From assembly GCA_946611835.1 (NCBI GenBank), contig CAMOEE010000108.1:1-8444 (forward strand): a stretch of 8,444 nt of DNA. The letters run 5' to 3'. Under the pieces are notes generated by a model. It had not been told where the DNA came from, made no database searches, and saw only the letters and a program-made list of their open reading frames with translations. Source of the stretch: an uncultured Treponema sp. (GTDB taxonomy: Bacteria; Spirochaetota; Spirochaetia; Treponematales; Treponemataceae). The position numbers were made by a program, and so were the translations under genes. Shown here piece after piece: positions 1-6,592 of the stretch. The stretch's first letter is position 1. Every line of letters starts with the position of its first letter.

Positions 1-56
1 TGGCCCAGCTTGAAAATTTCGAGTTCAGCCAGGTAAAAACGGCAATGAAACGATAA
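1..56 (+). CDS. flgB: Flagellar basal-body rod protein FlgB, C-terminal end only (partial)
   Basis: An open frame enters from the left edge, reads AQLENFEFSQVKTAMKR and stops at TAA 54-56; only 17 codons are visible. The tail is too short to identify alone. FlgB is inferred because flgB directly precedes flgC in spirochaete and most other flagellar operons, and because a short polar helix ending in a basic residue is typical of FlgB C-termini. FlgB forms the proximal rod that crosses the periplasm above the MS ring. The next gene, flgC, starts 101 bases later, with an inverted repeat filling most of the gap. Confidence 0.72.
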   Translation, partial: AQLENFEFSQVKTAMKR

Positions 57-58
57 AA

Positions 59-135
59 AGTTAGGAGTGAGAAGTTAGGAATTAGAAGTTAAAAAAAACT
101 CCTTACTCCTAACTCCTAATTTCTAACTACTAACT
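59..135. repeat. Inverted repeat with 7-base tandem arms (heptad element, copy 1)
   Basis: The left arm (60-90) is a run of degenerate heptads of the form TTAGGAG/TTAGGAA/TTAGAAG. The right arm (104-134) is the same kind of run in reverse complement (CTCCTAA units). The arms match at 25 of 31 positions around an A-rich loop (91-103), so an mRNA through here could fold into a long imperfect hairpin. It starts three bases after the flgB stop and ends just before the flgC ribosome binding site. A second copy with different detail lies at 4928-4997. Confidence 0.8.
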
Positions 136-157
136 GAAAAACCGGAGGTTTTTTGAT

Positions 158-619
158 ATGGGAATGTTTACTTCGATAAATATCGCTGCTACTGGAATGA
201 GCGTCGAGCGTCTTCGCACTGATGTCATTTCAAACAACATCGCCAACGCAAGTACCACACGCACTCCTGAGGGCGGTGCTTTTAAAAAATCTTCTGTCGT
301 AATCGAGCCGATTGCTTCAAGCCATCCGACCTGGCGAAGTCCTTTTGTCTCGGCCGATCAGGATAACGGGCCTGGAATGGGCGTTCGTGTAAAGGAAATC
401 GTAAAGAGCACTGAGCAGGGCCGTCTTGTTTATGACCCTACCAATCCTGATGCCATTCAGTCTGGCCCTAACAAGGGTTATGTCGAGTATCCGAATGTTA
501 ACATCGTTAACGAAATGGTTGACTTGATTTCGGCCAGCCGTGCTTACGAGGCAAATTCAACTGTCGTTCAGGGCGCAAAAGACATGTTCTCTAGCGCATT
601 GGAGATTGGACGAGGCTAA
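158..619 (+). CDS. flgC: Flagellar basal-body rod protein FlgC
   Basis: FlgC is a proximal rod subunit, exported by the flagellar type III system and assembled with FlgB, FlgF and FliE between MS ring and distal rod. The 153-residue product has the N-terminal rod/hook family signature (SNNIANAST, around residues 25-33, followed by TRTPEGG). It also has the C-terminal FlgC hallmark: NVNIVNEMVDLISASRAYEAN at about 113-133, a helix ending in the family's RAYEAN motif. Both termini are the amphipathic helices that pack together in the rod. It is somewhat longer than the roughly 134 residues of enteric FlgC, with the difference in the variable middle. ATG 158 is preceded by GGAGG at 144-148 with a 9-base spacer, so the start is well supported. 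It is second in the operon after flgB. Confidence 0.96.
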   Translation: MGMFTSINIAATGMSVERLRTDVISNNIANASTTRTPEGGAFKKSSVVIEPIASSHPTWRSPFVSADQDNGPGMGVRVKEIVKSTEQGRLVYDPTNPDAIQSGPNKGYVEYPNVNIVNEMVDLISASRAYEANSTVVQGAKDMFSSALEIGRG

Positions 620-671
620 AGTCTTGTCATAATGACATTTTTGGTATAAAATTTTATTGGGTGGATAATTT

Positions 672-1025
672 ATGAATGTTACAATGTCTGGAATGTCACA
701 GCTTCAGATGACTCGCACTAATCCGGCTCATGTCGGAAGCGCAAAGCTCACTTCTTTAATTCCCGGCCAGGGAAATTTAAATCCTGTACAGAATGATAAA
801 TCTCTTGGGTCTTTCGAGAGCTATCTCGTAAATGCAGTCTCAGAGATGAACAGCCAGCAGCTTAATGTTGGCAAGGTCTCAGAGCAGCTTATTACCGACC
901 CGGATTCTGTCGATATTCATGATGTAACCACAGCGATGGCAAAGGCTCAGATGTCTTTAAGCCTTGCGCAGACTGTCATTGACCGTCTCGTAACCGGCTG
1001 GAATGAGCTTTCTACCAACAGATAA
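672..1025 (+). CDS. fliE: Flagellar hook-basal body complex protein FliE
   Basis: FliE is the small adaptor joining the MS ring (FliF) to the rod, and an early export substrate. The 117-residue product has a variable, polar N-terminal 45 residues, then a helix beginning SFESYLVNAVSEMN (47-60). The diagnostic C-terminal FliE block runs from DPDSVDIHDV (76-85) through a long helix to GWNEL near 113, matching the family pattern of a D-x-D-S-V/I turn followed by an alanine- and leucine-rich helix. Length is close to the usual 100-115. The start ATG follows TGGGTGG (658-664), a less canonical Shine-Dalgarno. It lies 52 bases after flgC; a 77-base gap to fliF contains a possible internal promoter. 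Confidence 0.95.
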   Translation: MNVTMSGMSQLQMTRTNPAHVGSAKLTSLIPGQGNLNPVQNDKSLGSFESYLVNAVSEMNSQQLNVGKVSEQLITDPDSVDIHDVTTAMAKAQMSLSLAQTVIDRLVTGWNELSTNR

Positions 1026-1042
1026 TTGAATTTATAATCTGC

Positions 1043-1071
1043 TTTTCAACTGTAGGAAAGTGTGATATAAT
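1043..1071 (+). promoter_or_regulatory. Possible internal extended -10 promoter for fliF
   Basis: TATAAT at 1066-1071 is a perfect -10 and is directly preceded by TGA (1063-1065), an extended -10 TGn. Seventeen bases upstream, TTTTCA (1043-1048) matches 4 of 6 bases of the -35 consensus. Transcription would start near 1078, leaving a leader of about 25 bases that contains the fliF ribosome binding site. The region is AT-rich, so chance resemblance is possible. Confidence 0.4.
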
Positions 1072-1102
1072 ATATCGTTAGGTTCGTTCACGGGAGGGGT
1101 AG

Positions 1103-2887
1103 ATGAACGACTGGCTTAAAAATAGTATTGCCAAGTTAAAATCAGCTTGGGCTTCATGGAAGCCTGTTCAAAAAGCAATCGCCGCGGGCATTTTGGTCGC
1201 GGTTATTGTCGTTTTAGTCATTGTCTTTAAAGGCTCGTCAAAGCCCACTACGGTCCAGCTTTTCAGAAGCCCAATCACCGATCAGAACAAGCGGGATGAA
1301 ATCGTGACCCGCCTTGAGCAGGAGAATATCGAGTATTCTGTCAATGAAACTACCGGTATTTTCACTGTTCCCGATGAGCGAACAGCCCGCCGCTTACGAA
1401 CTCTTCTTACTACTGAAGGTATTCTTTCTCCTTCATACAATATCTGGGATGAAGAGCTCAATGTGTCAAACTGGACTACCACTGACTTTGAGCGTGGCGA
1501 ACGCCAGCTTCAGCGAATCAACAATCAGATTAAGCAGCATCTTGAGTCTCTTGACTATATAGCCAATGCGAATGTCACAATCAACCAGAAGGTTGACGCT
1601 CTTTTTTCTGGTGACAGCAGACCGGCTCAGGCAAGTATTATCCTTACCCTCCGGGGTGACACTCCTGAGAGACGAAAAATCAAGGGCTTGCAGGATTTGA
1701 TTATCAGCGCAGTACCGGGCTTGCGTGAAGAAAATATCAAAATTTCCGACAATTTTGGAAATCTTCTCAATGATTTCGAGGGCATGGCAGAATTTGATGC
1801 CGTTGAGGTCGTTAAAAAACAGCAGGAATACAGAATGCAGCTGGAGGCAAAGCTTGCCGCAAAGGCACAGAACATGCTCCAGTCAAACTTTACGACTGAC
1901 CGTGTGCGTAGCGTAGCCGTTTCGGTTGAAATGGATATGTCCAAGGTTACCAGTGACAAGACTGAATATACTCCGATTGTAAAGACTCCTGACAACCCGG
2001 ATACTCCTTACTCAGAACTTGAGACTGTGGATTCATTCACTCTTTCAGAACAGAAAGTTACGAAAAAATGGACAGGAACCGGCTACAATCCAGAGGGACC
2101 GGCCGGAGTCGAGGGCCAGAATCCTCCTGTTTACTCTGATATGTCTAATGTCATCGGACAGTCAACTGAAGAGGGCGTGACCCGCAACAATGTCGTTAAC
2201 ACTGAGCAGAAGCACATTGAGAAGGCTCCTTCAATCGACCGAATCACAGCCTCTGCAAACATCGACGGTTACTGGGAGAAGGAACTTGACGGTTCGAACA
2301 GCCCGGTCTTTGTCAACGAAAAAAACTATCAGGCTCTTAAAGCAAAATACGAAGAAAAATACCCAAATGTCGATGATAACGACAATATCCGTTTCAGGGT
2401 CGGTCATATCGTCCGTGTCTACAAGCCGGTCAGTGACTCAGTGCGAGAACAGGCCGCAAGCATAGTACGGGACGCAATCGGCTATAACAGAAGCCGCGGT
2501 GACTCGGTAACAATTACTTCATGGCCGATTCCTCGTGAAGATGACTGGAATATCGAGGACGAGGCGATTATCAAGGCCCAGCAGACCCGAAAAACAATCA
2601 TGCTGGTCTTGATTGGTGTGGTCGTAATCCTTATCGCATTCATCGTATTCAGAATGATCAGCCGTGAGCTTGAGCGCCGCCGCCGTCTCCGGGAAGAAGA
2701 AATCCTTCGCCGCCAGCAGGCAGAGCGGGAAAAGGCCCTCTGGGAAGCAAAACAGGACGGAATGGAAGTCACTATGTCTGTCGAGGAGCGCAAGCGGGCC
2801 GAGCTTCAGGAAAATGCAATCGCTATGGCAAAAGAGCATCCTGAGGATGTCGCTATGCTCATCAGAACCTGGATGATGGAGGAATAG
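1103..2887 (+). CDS. fliF: Flagellar MS-ring protein FliF
   Basis: FliF builds the inner-membrane MS ring, the base of the basal body and housing of the export gate. The 594-residue product (enteric FliF is about 560) has the expected two-membrane-segment layout. TM1 is at about 25-42 (AIAAGILVAVIVVLVIVF), followed by a large periplasmic part with the YscJ/FliF ring-building domain from about 45 to 220 and the FliF C-terminal domain to about 480. TM2 is at about 497-518, followed by a highly basic stretch (RELERRRRLREEE). The cytoplasmic tail, about 555-594 (EERKRAELQENAIAMAKEHPEDVAMLIRTWM), is the FliG-binding segment. ATG 1103 has a strong GGAGGGG at 1093-1099. It ends 3 bases before fliG, implying tight coupling of the two interacting partners. 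Confidence 0.97.
   Translation: MNDWLKNSIAKLKSAWASWKPVQKAIAAGILVAVIVVLVIVFKGSSKPTTVQLFRSPITDQNKRDEIVTRLEQENIEYSVNETTGIFTVPDERTARRLRTLLTTEGILSPSYNIWDEELNVSNWTTTDFERGERQLQRINNQIKQHLESLDYIANANVTINQKVDALFSGDSRPAQASIILTLRGDTPERRKIKGLQDLIISAVPGLREENIKISDNFGNLLNDFEGMAEFDAVEVVKKQQEYRMQLEAKLAAKAQNMLQSNFTTDRVRSVAVSVEMDMSKVTSDKTEYTPIVKTPDNPDTPYSELETVDSFTLSEQKVTKKWTGTGYNPEGPAGVEGQNPPVYSDMSNVIGQSTEEGVTRNNVVNTEQKHIEKAPSIDRITASANIDGYWEKELDGSNSPVFVNEKNYQALKAKYEEKYPNVDDNDNIRFRVGHIVRVYKPVSDSVREQAASIVRDAIGYNRSRGDSVTITSWPIPREDDWNIEDEAIIKAQQTRKTIMLVLIGVVVILIAFIVFRMISRELERRRRLREEEILRRQQAEREKALWEAKQDGMEVTMSVEERKRAELQENAIAMAKEHPEDVAMLIRTWMMEE
2878..2882 (+). promoter_or_regulatory. fliG ribosome binding site inside the end of fliF
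   Basis: GGAGG lies within the last codons of fliF, 8 bases before the fliG ATG at 2891. Ribosomes finishing fliF would be next to the fliG start, which fits translational coupling and balanced FliF:FliG output. Confidence 0.75.
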
Positions 2888-2890
2888 AAA

Positions 2891-3946
2891 ATGCCTGATT
2901 CAAAAGCTGCAGCCAAGCCTGGCAAAAAGGGCGGAGCAAAGGATTATAAGAACCTCACAGGCCGACAGAAGGCCGCCATCTTCCTGGTCTCACTTGGTTC
3001 TGATGTTTCTTCCGAAATCATGAAGCATCTTCGTGAGGACGAGGTCGAGACCTTAACTTTCGAGATTGCCCGACTTGAAACCGTCGATTCTGACTTCAAG
3101 GACCAGGTTCTTGAAGAATTCCAGGAGTTGATGAGCGCTCAGAACTTCATCACAACTGGTGGTATCGACTATGCCCGTGAATTGCTGGAAAAATCTTTGG
3201 GAAGCCAGAAGGCAATCGACATCATCAACCGCCTTACATCAAGCCTGCAGGTTCGTCCGTTCGACTTTATCCGCCGTACGGACCCGGCTCATCTTCTCAA
3301 CTTCATCCAGCAGGAATATCCTCAGACAATCGCATTGATTCTGGCTTATCTGGAACCTGGAAAGGCAGCCGTCATCTTGCAGAATTTGCCGCCTGAGATT
3401 CAGCCTGAGGTCTCAAAACGACTTGCTACAATGGACCGAACTTCACCAGATGTTTTGCGTGAGGTCGAGCGAGTCCTTGAAAAGAAGCTTTCTACACTTT
3501 CCAGCGAAGACTACACTGCAGCTGGTGGTGTTGAGTCTATCGTTGAAATTCTTAACCTTGTTGACCGTTCTTCTGAAAAGGCAATCATCGAATCCCTCGA
3601 AGAAGAAGATCCGGATCTGGCCGAGGAAATCAAGAAGCGAATGTTCGTATTCGAGGATATCGTTATGCTGGACGACCGTGCCATTCAGAAGGTCCTCCGC
3701 GAAGTCGATACCCAGGAGCTTTCAAAGGCTCTCAAATCTGTGGATACCGAAGTCCAGGACAAGATTTTCCGAAATATGTCAAAACGAGCCGCATCGATGC
3801 TCAAAGAAGATATGGAATTCATGGGACCTGTCCGCTTGAAGGATGTCGAGGAAGCTCAGCAGAAAATCGTTTCTACTATCCGTCGACTGGAAGATGCGGG
3901 TGAAATCGTCATCGCTCGAAGCGGTGAGGACGAACTGGTCGTTTAA
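2891..3946 (+). CDS. fliG: Flagellar motor switch protein FliG (FliG2-type position)
   Basis: FliG sits on the cytoplasmic face of the MS ring, binds FliF through its N domain and FliM through its middle domain, and takes torque from MotA through its C domain. The 351-residue protein has all three: the N domain begins NLTGRQKAAIFLVSLG near 17, the middle domain has the motif region at 142-145, and the C domain is from about 250. The torque-helix charges of the enteric protein can be matched: K264, R281, D288, D289 and R297 correspond here to K282, R299, E306, D307 and R315, with one conservative D-to-E change. The usual EHPQ motif reads EYPQ. Spirochaetes carry two FliG paralogues; the copy directly after fliF is normally the motor-active FliG2. 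This is inferred from position. Confidence 0.96.
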   Translation: MPDSKAAAKPGKKGGAKDYKNLTGRQKAAIFLVSLGSDVSSEIMKHLREDEVETLTFEIARLETVDSDFKDQVLEEFQELMSAQNFITTGGIDYARELLEKSLGSQKAIDIINRLTSSLQVRPFDFIRRTDPAHLLNFIQQEYPQTIALILAYLEPGKAAVILQNLPPEIQPEVSKRLATMDRTSPDVLREVERVLEKKLSTLSSEDYTAAGGVESIVEILNLVDRSSEKAIIESLEEEDPDLAEEIKKRMFVFEDIVMLDDRAIQKVLREVDTQELSKALKSVDTEVQDKIFRNMSKRAASMLKEDMEFMGPVRLKDVEEAQQKIVSTIRRLEDAGEIVIARSGEDELVV

Positions 3947-3973
3947 TCTCGTGAATCATAAAGGGGTTTATTC

Positions 3974-4927
3974 ATGGCAAGAAATTTATTTCAGCAGACA
4001 TTATTTCAACCAGGCGAGCTAAAACCAAAAGAGGGCGAATTCAAGCTCCAGCTTGTTCATGAATTTGCAAAACCTATCGAAGAGGTGGAAGAGGAAGTCG
4101 TACCAGAGTACACCGGCCCTACCGCCGATGATTTGCGTCGTGAGGCAGAGGCTTTCAAGCTTCAGTGGGAAGACGAAAAACAGAAAATGTTCGCTGAGGC
4201 TCAGGCTAAGGCTGACGAAATCGTAAAAAAAGCCGAGGATGCCGCATTCGCTGAGGTCAAAAGACAGACAAATCAGGCTCAGATCGTAAAGAACGAGGCA
4301 GAGCAGAACGCTCAGGAAATAATCAGAAAGGCACAGGAAGAGGCCGCAAAAATCATTGAGGATGCAAAGATTGAGCAGGAAGGCCTCAAAAAAAGCGGCT
4401 ACTCAGAGGGGCTTAACAAAGGCCGTGAAGAAGGATTTTCTACCGGCCAGGGTGAAGTCGAGCGCCTTATCGAGCGTACCCACAAAATCCTTGAAGGTGT
4501 AATGGCCCGCCGTGAGGAAATTTTGAGCGAGACAGAACAGCAGATTGTCGAGCTTGTAATCCTCATGACCCGAAAAGTCGTAAAAATCATCTCTGAGAAT
4601 CAGAAATCCGTTGTTATGGCCAATATCCTGCAGGCTCTCAAAAAGATGAAGGGCCGGGGCGATGTAACAATCCGTGTGAATATGGCGGATGTCAAGCTTA
4701 CCAGCGAACACACCCAGGACTTCATCAAGCAGGTTGAGAATGTCAAGGGAATCACTGTTCTTGAGGATTCAACGGTTGATAAGGGCGGTTGTGTAGTTGA
4801 GACTGACTTCGGAGCAATCGATGCCCGAATCCAGAGCCAGCTGAGCGAACTTGAGAGTGCAATTCTCGAAATCTCTCCTGTAAAAACGATAAACAAAAAC
4901 GAGCCGATGCCAGTGAGCGAAGGGTAA
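3974..4927 (+). CDS. fliH: Flagellar export ATPase regulator FliH
   Basis: FliH is the cytoplasmic stator/negative regulator of the FliI ATPase and links it to the C ring (FliN); its C-terminal domain resembles the V/F-ATPase peripheral stalk. The 317-residue product is longer than the roughly 235 of enteric FliH. An acidic N-terminal part is followed by an Ala/Glu/Lys/Gln-rich coiled coil from about 53 to 138. Then comes the family hallmark, an unbroken GxxxG series with glycines at 142, 146, 150, 154 and 158. The C-terminal domain includes the typical ETDFGAIDARIQSQL segment. ATG 3974 follows AAGGGG at 3961-3966. It lies 27 bases after fliG and 88 bases before fliI; the latter gap is filled by the second heptad repeat. 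Confidence 0.93.
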   Translation: MARNLFQQTLFQPGELKPKEGEFKLQLVHEFAKPIEEVEEEVVPEYTGPTADDLRREAEAFKLQWEDEKQKMFAEAQAKADEIVKKAEDAAFAEVKRQTNQAQIVKNEAEQNAQEIIRKAQEEAAKIIEDAKIEQEGLKKSGYSEGLNKGREEGFSTGQGEVERLIERTHKILEGVMARREEILSETEQQIVELVILMTRKVVKIISENQKSVVMANILQALKKMKGRGDVTIRVNMADVKLTSEHTQDFIKQVENVKGITVLEDSTVDKGGCVVETDFGAIDARIQSQLSELESAILEISPVKTINKNEPMPVSEG

Positions 4928-5004
4928 AGAAATTAGAAGTTAGGAATTAGGAATTAGGAGTTAAAAAATACAAAACTCCTCACTTCCCACTCCTAACTTT
5001 TTTT
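4928..5004. repeat. Inverted repeat with 7-base tandem arms (heptad element, copy 2), with trailing T-tract
   Basis: Degenerate heptads (TTAGAAG, TTAGGAA, TTAGGAA, TTAGGAG) run from 4933 to 4962, and reverse-complement units run from 4974 to 4997. Arms 4939-4962 and 4974-4997 match at 18 of 24 positions, with eight matched bases at the inner end and seven at the outer end, around a loop at 4963-4973. It begins directly after the fliH stop. Unlike copy 1, the right arm is followed by seven T residues (4998-5004), so it could act as a weak intrinsic terminator or attenuator between fliH and fliI. That role is inferred from shape only. Confidence 0.78.
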
Positions 5005-5012
5005 GGGTGGGG
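5005..5012 (+). promoter_or_regulatory. Unusual ribosome binding site of fliI (GGGTGGGG)
   Basis: No AGGAGG-like core precedes the fliI ATG at 5016. The only purine-rich element is GGGTGGGG, three bases from the start. The ten bases GGGGTAGATG, including the start codon, are identical to those at the fliF start (1096-1105). GGTG could pair with the CACC part of the 16S rRNA tail. Confidence 0.5.
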
Positions 5013-5015
5013 TAG

Positions 5016-6506
5016 ATGGAGTCTTTTTTTAATAAATATTTAAATACAATCAAACATACTGAGACGATTCTATATACCGGCCATGTTACGGCCGTAAAAG
5101 GGCTTGTTATCGAGAGTAACGGCCCTCGTTCTGTTATCGGAGAAATCTGTACGATTAAAATCCCTTCGAGGAAGAAAGAGGTTCTTGCCGAGGTCATGGG
5201 CTTTGAGGGAAACACCGTCAAACTCATGCCTTATGCGGACACTACCGGAATCGAAATAGGCTGTGAAATCGTTGCCAGCGGTCATATTCTGCAGGTCCCG
5301 GTCGGGAAGAGTCTTCTTGGCCGTGTCCTTGATGCCACAGGAACTCCTATCGACGGAAAAGGCTCCCTTGATGTCACTGAATATTATCCGGTACTTGCTT
5401 CGCCTCCGGACCCGATTAACCGTCTTCCGATTGACAAAAGAATCACAACAGGCGTTCGGGCCATCGATTCTCTTCTGACTTGCGGAAAAGGCCAACGACT
5501 TGGTATTTTTGCCGGTTCTGGTGTCGGAAAATCAACCCTTCTTTCAATGATTGCCAGAAACACAAACGCTGACATCAATGTAATCGGCCTGATTGGTGAA
5601 CGAAACCGTGAGGTAAACGACTTTATCGAGCGGGATTTGGGAGAAGAGGGCATGAAGAGGAGCGTAATCGTCGTTGCGACAAGCGATACTCCTTCAATCT
5701 GCCGTCTCCGTGCGGCCTATGTCACGACCGCAATCGCAGAATATTTCCGTGACCAGGGAAAAGATGTCATGCTTATGATGGATAACATGACCCGATTTGC
5801 CCACGCCCAGCGAGAAATCGGTCTTTCCACAGGCGAGGCTCCGGCCCAGCGAGGCTATCCTCCAAGCGTATTTGATTTGATTCCGAAACTTCTTGAGAGA
5901 ACTGGCACAAACGACAAAGGCTCAATCACCGCTTTTTATAATGTTCTTGTTGACGGTGATGATATGGACGAGCCAATCACAGATAAAGTGCGGGGAACCC
6001 TGGACGGACATATCGTTTTGAGCCGTGCGCTTGCTCAAGCCAGACATTATCCGGCTATTGATGTCCTAAAATCCATAAGCCGTCTTGCCCGCCGGGTCTC
6101 AGGACGGGAGACCCTTAAGGCCGTAACTAAAATCAGCCGCCTTGTGGCAATCTATGAAGACAACCGGGACATGATCAGCGCAGGCGTATACCAGAAGGGA
6201 GCAAATGCTGAGATAGACCTTTCGATTGACAAGCACGCTGCCATTGAGGAATTCCTTTGCCAGGAAGAGGATGAGCATTGCGACATCGGAGATACGCTGG
6301 ATAAGCTCTCAGCCCTCGCAGAAATTGAGATTCCGGACGAAGAATATGGTGAGCAGCCGGCTCTTGGGCGAAAAACTGTAGCCCAGCTTGTTCACGAACA
6401 TAAAGAAGAGAATGTTGAGAATGCCAATGAGAAGGCAAGCGCAGCCTTCGAGACAAATTTGCCTGATCAAATAACGGCAATTTCTGATGTTGTTGAGAAA
6501 TTATAA
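5016..6506 (+). CDS. fliI: Flagellum-specific export ATPase FliI
   Basis: FliI is the hexameric cytoplasmic ATPase of flagellar type III export, homologous to the F1 beta subunit; with FliH and FliJ it unfolds and delivers rod, hook and filament proteins. The 496-residue product has an N-terminal beta-barrel-like part to about 105. The Walker A loop GSGVGKST is at 167-174, and the Walker B strand MLMMDNMTR has its aspartate at 256. It is followed by the family signature GLSTGEAPAQRGYPPSVF. The usual FliI end aligns near 440 (FLCQEEDEHC... DTLDKLSALAEI). About 54 further acidic residues (443-496) form an extension absent from enteric FliI. The start is ATG 5016 since the translation reads as family sequence from the first 20 residues. 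The next gene, fliJ, begins 86 bases on, after a different inverted repeat. Confidence 0.97.
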   Translation: MESFFNKYLNTIKHTETILYTGHVTAVKGLVIESNGPRSVIGEICTIKIPSRKKEVLAEVMGFEGNTVKLMPYADTTGIEIGCEIVASGHILQVPVGKSLLGRVLDATGTPIDGKGSLDVTEYYPVLASPPDPINRLPIDKRITTGVRAIDSLLTCGKGQRLGIFAGSGVGKSTLLSMIARNTNADINVIGLIGERNREVNDFIERDLGEEGMKRSVIVVATSDTPSICRLRAAYVTTAIAEYFRDQGKDVMLMMDNMTRFAHAQREIGLSTGEAPAQRGYPPSVFDLIPKLLERTGTNDKGSITAFYNVLVDGDDMDEPITDKVRGTLDGHIVLSRALAQARHYPAIDVLKSISRLARRVSGRETLKAVTKISRLVAIYEDNRDMISAGVYQKGANAEIDLSIDKHAAIEEFLCQEEDEHCDIGDTLDKLSALAEIEIPDEEYGEQPALGRKTVAQLVHEHKEENVENANEKASAAFETNLPDQITAISDVVEKL

Positions 6507-6510
6507 AATA

Positions 6511-6576
6511 AACCACAGATTACACAGATTACGCAGATAAAAAATATAATCTGTGACATCTGTGACATCTGTGGTT
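6511..6576. repeat. Inverted repeat with 9-base tandem arms (CACAGATTA units)
   Basis: The left arm (6511-6538) consists of AACC followed by CACAGATTA, CACAGATTA and CGCAGAT. The right arm (6549-6576) is three ATCTGTGAC/ATCTGTGG units ending in GGTT. The arms match at 23 of 28 positions around a 10-base A/T loop. The perfect outer stretch AACCACAGAT/ATCTGTGGTT closes the hairpin. It begins four bases after the fliI stop and ends just before the fliJ ribosome binding site. Its unit length and sequence differ from the heptad elements, so it is a separate family with the same architecture. No T-tract follows, so it is not a terminator. Confidence 0.82.
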
Positions 6577-6592
6577 AAAACTTTGGAGTTTA

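Noticed and set aside
60..134. Resemblance of TTAGGAG runs to telomere-type TTAGGG repeats
   Set aside because: Units are 7 bases, degenerate, internal and inverted, within an operon; nothing indicates a chromosome end.
624..641. Small hairpin TGTCA-TAA-TGACA followed by Ts after flgC as a terminator
   Set aside because: A five-pair A/T-rich stem with a three-base loop is too weak, and the operon continues directly into fliE.
59..6576. Repeats as CRISPR-like arrays
   Set aside because: Units are 7-9 bases with no spacers of constant length, and no cas genes are nearby.
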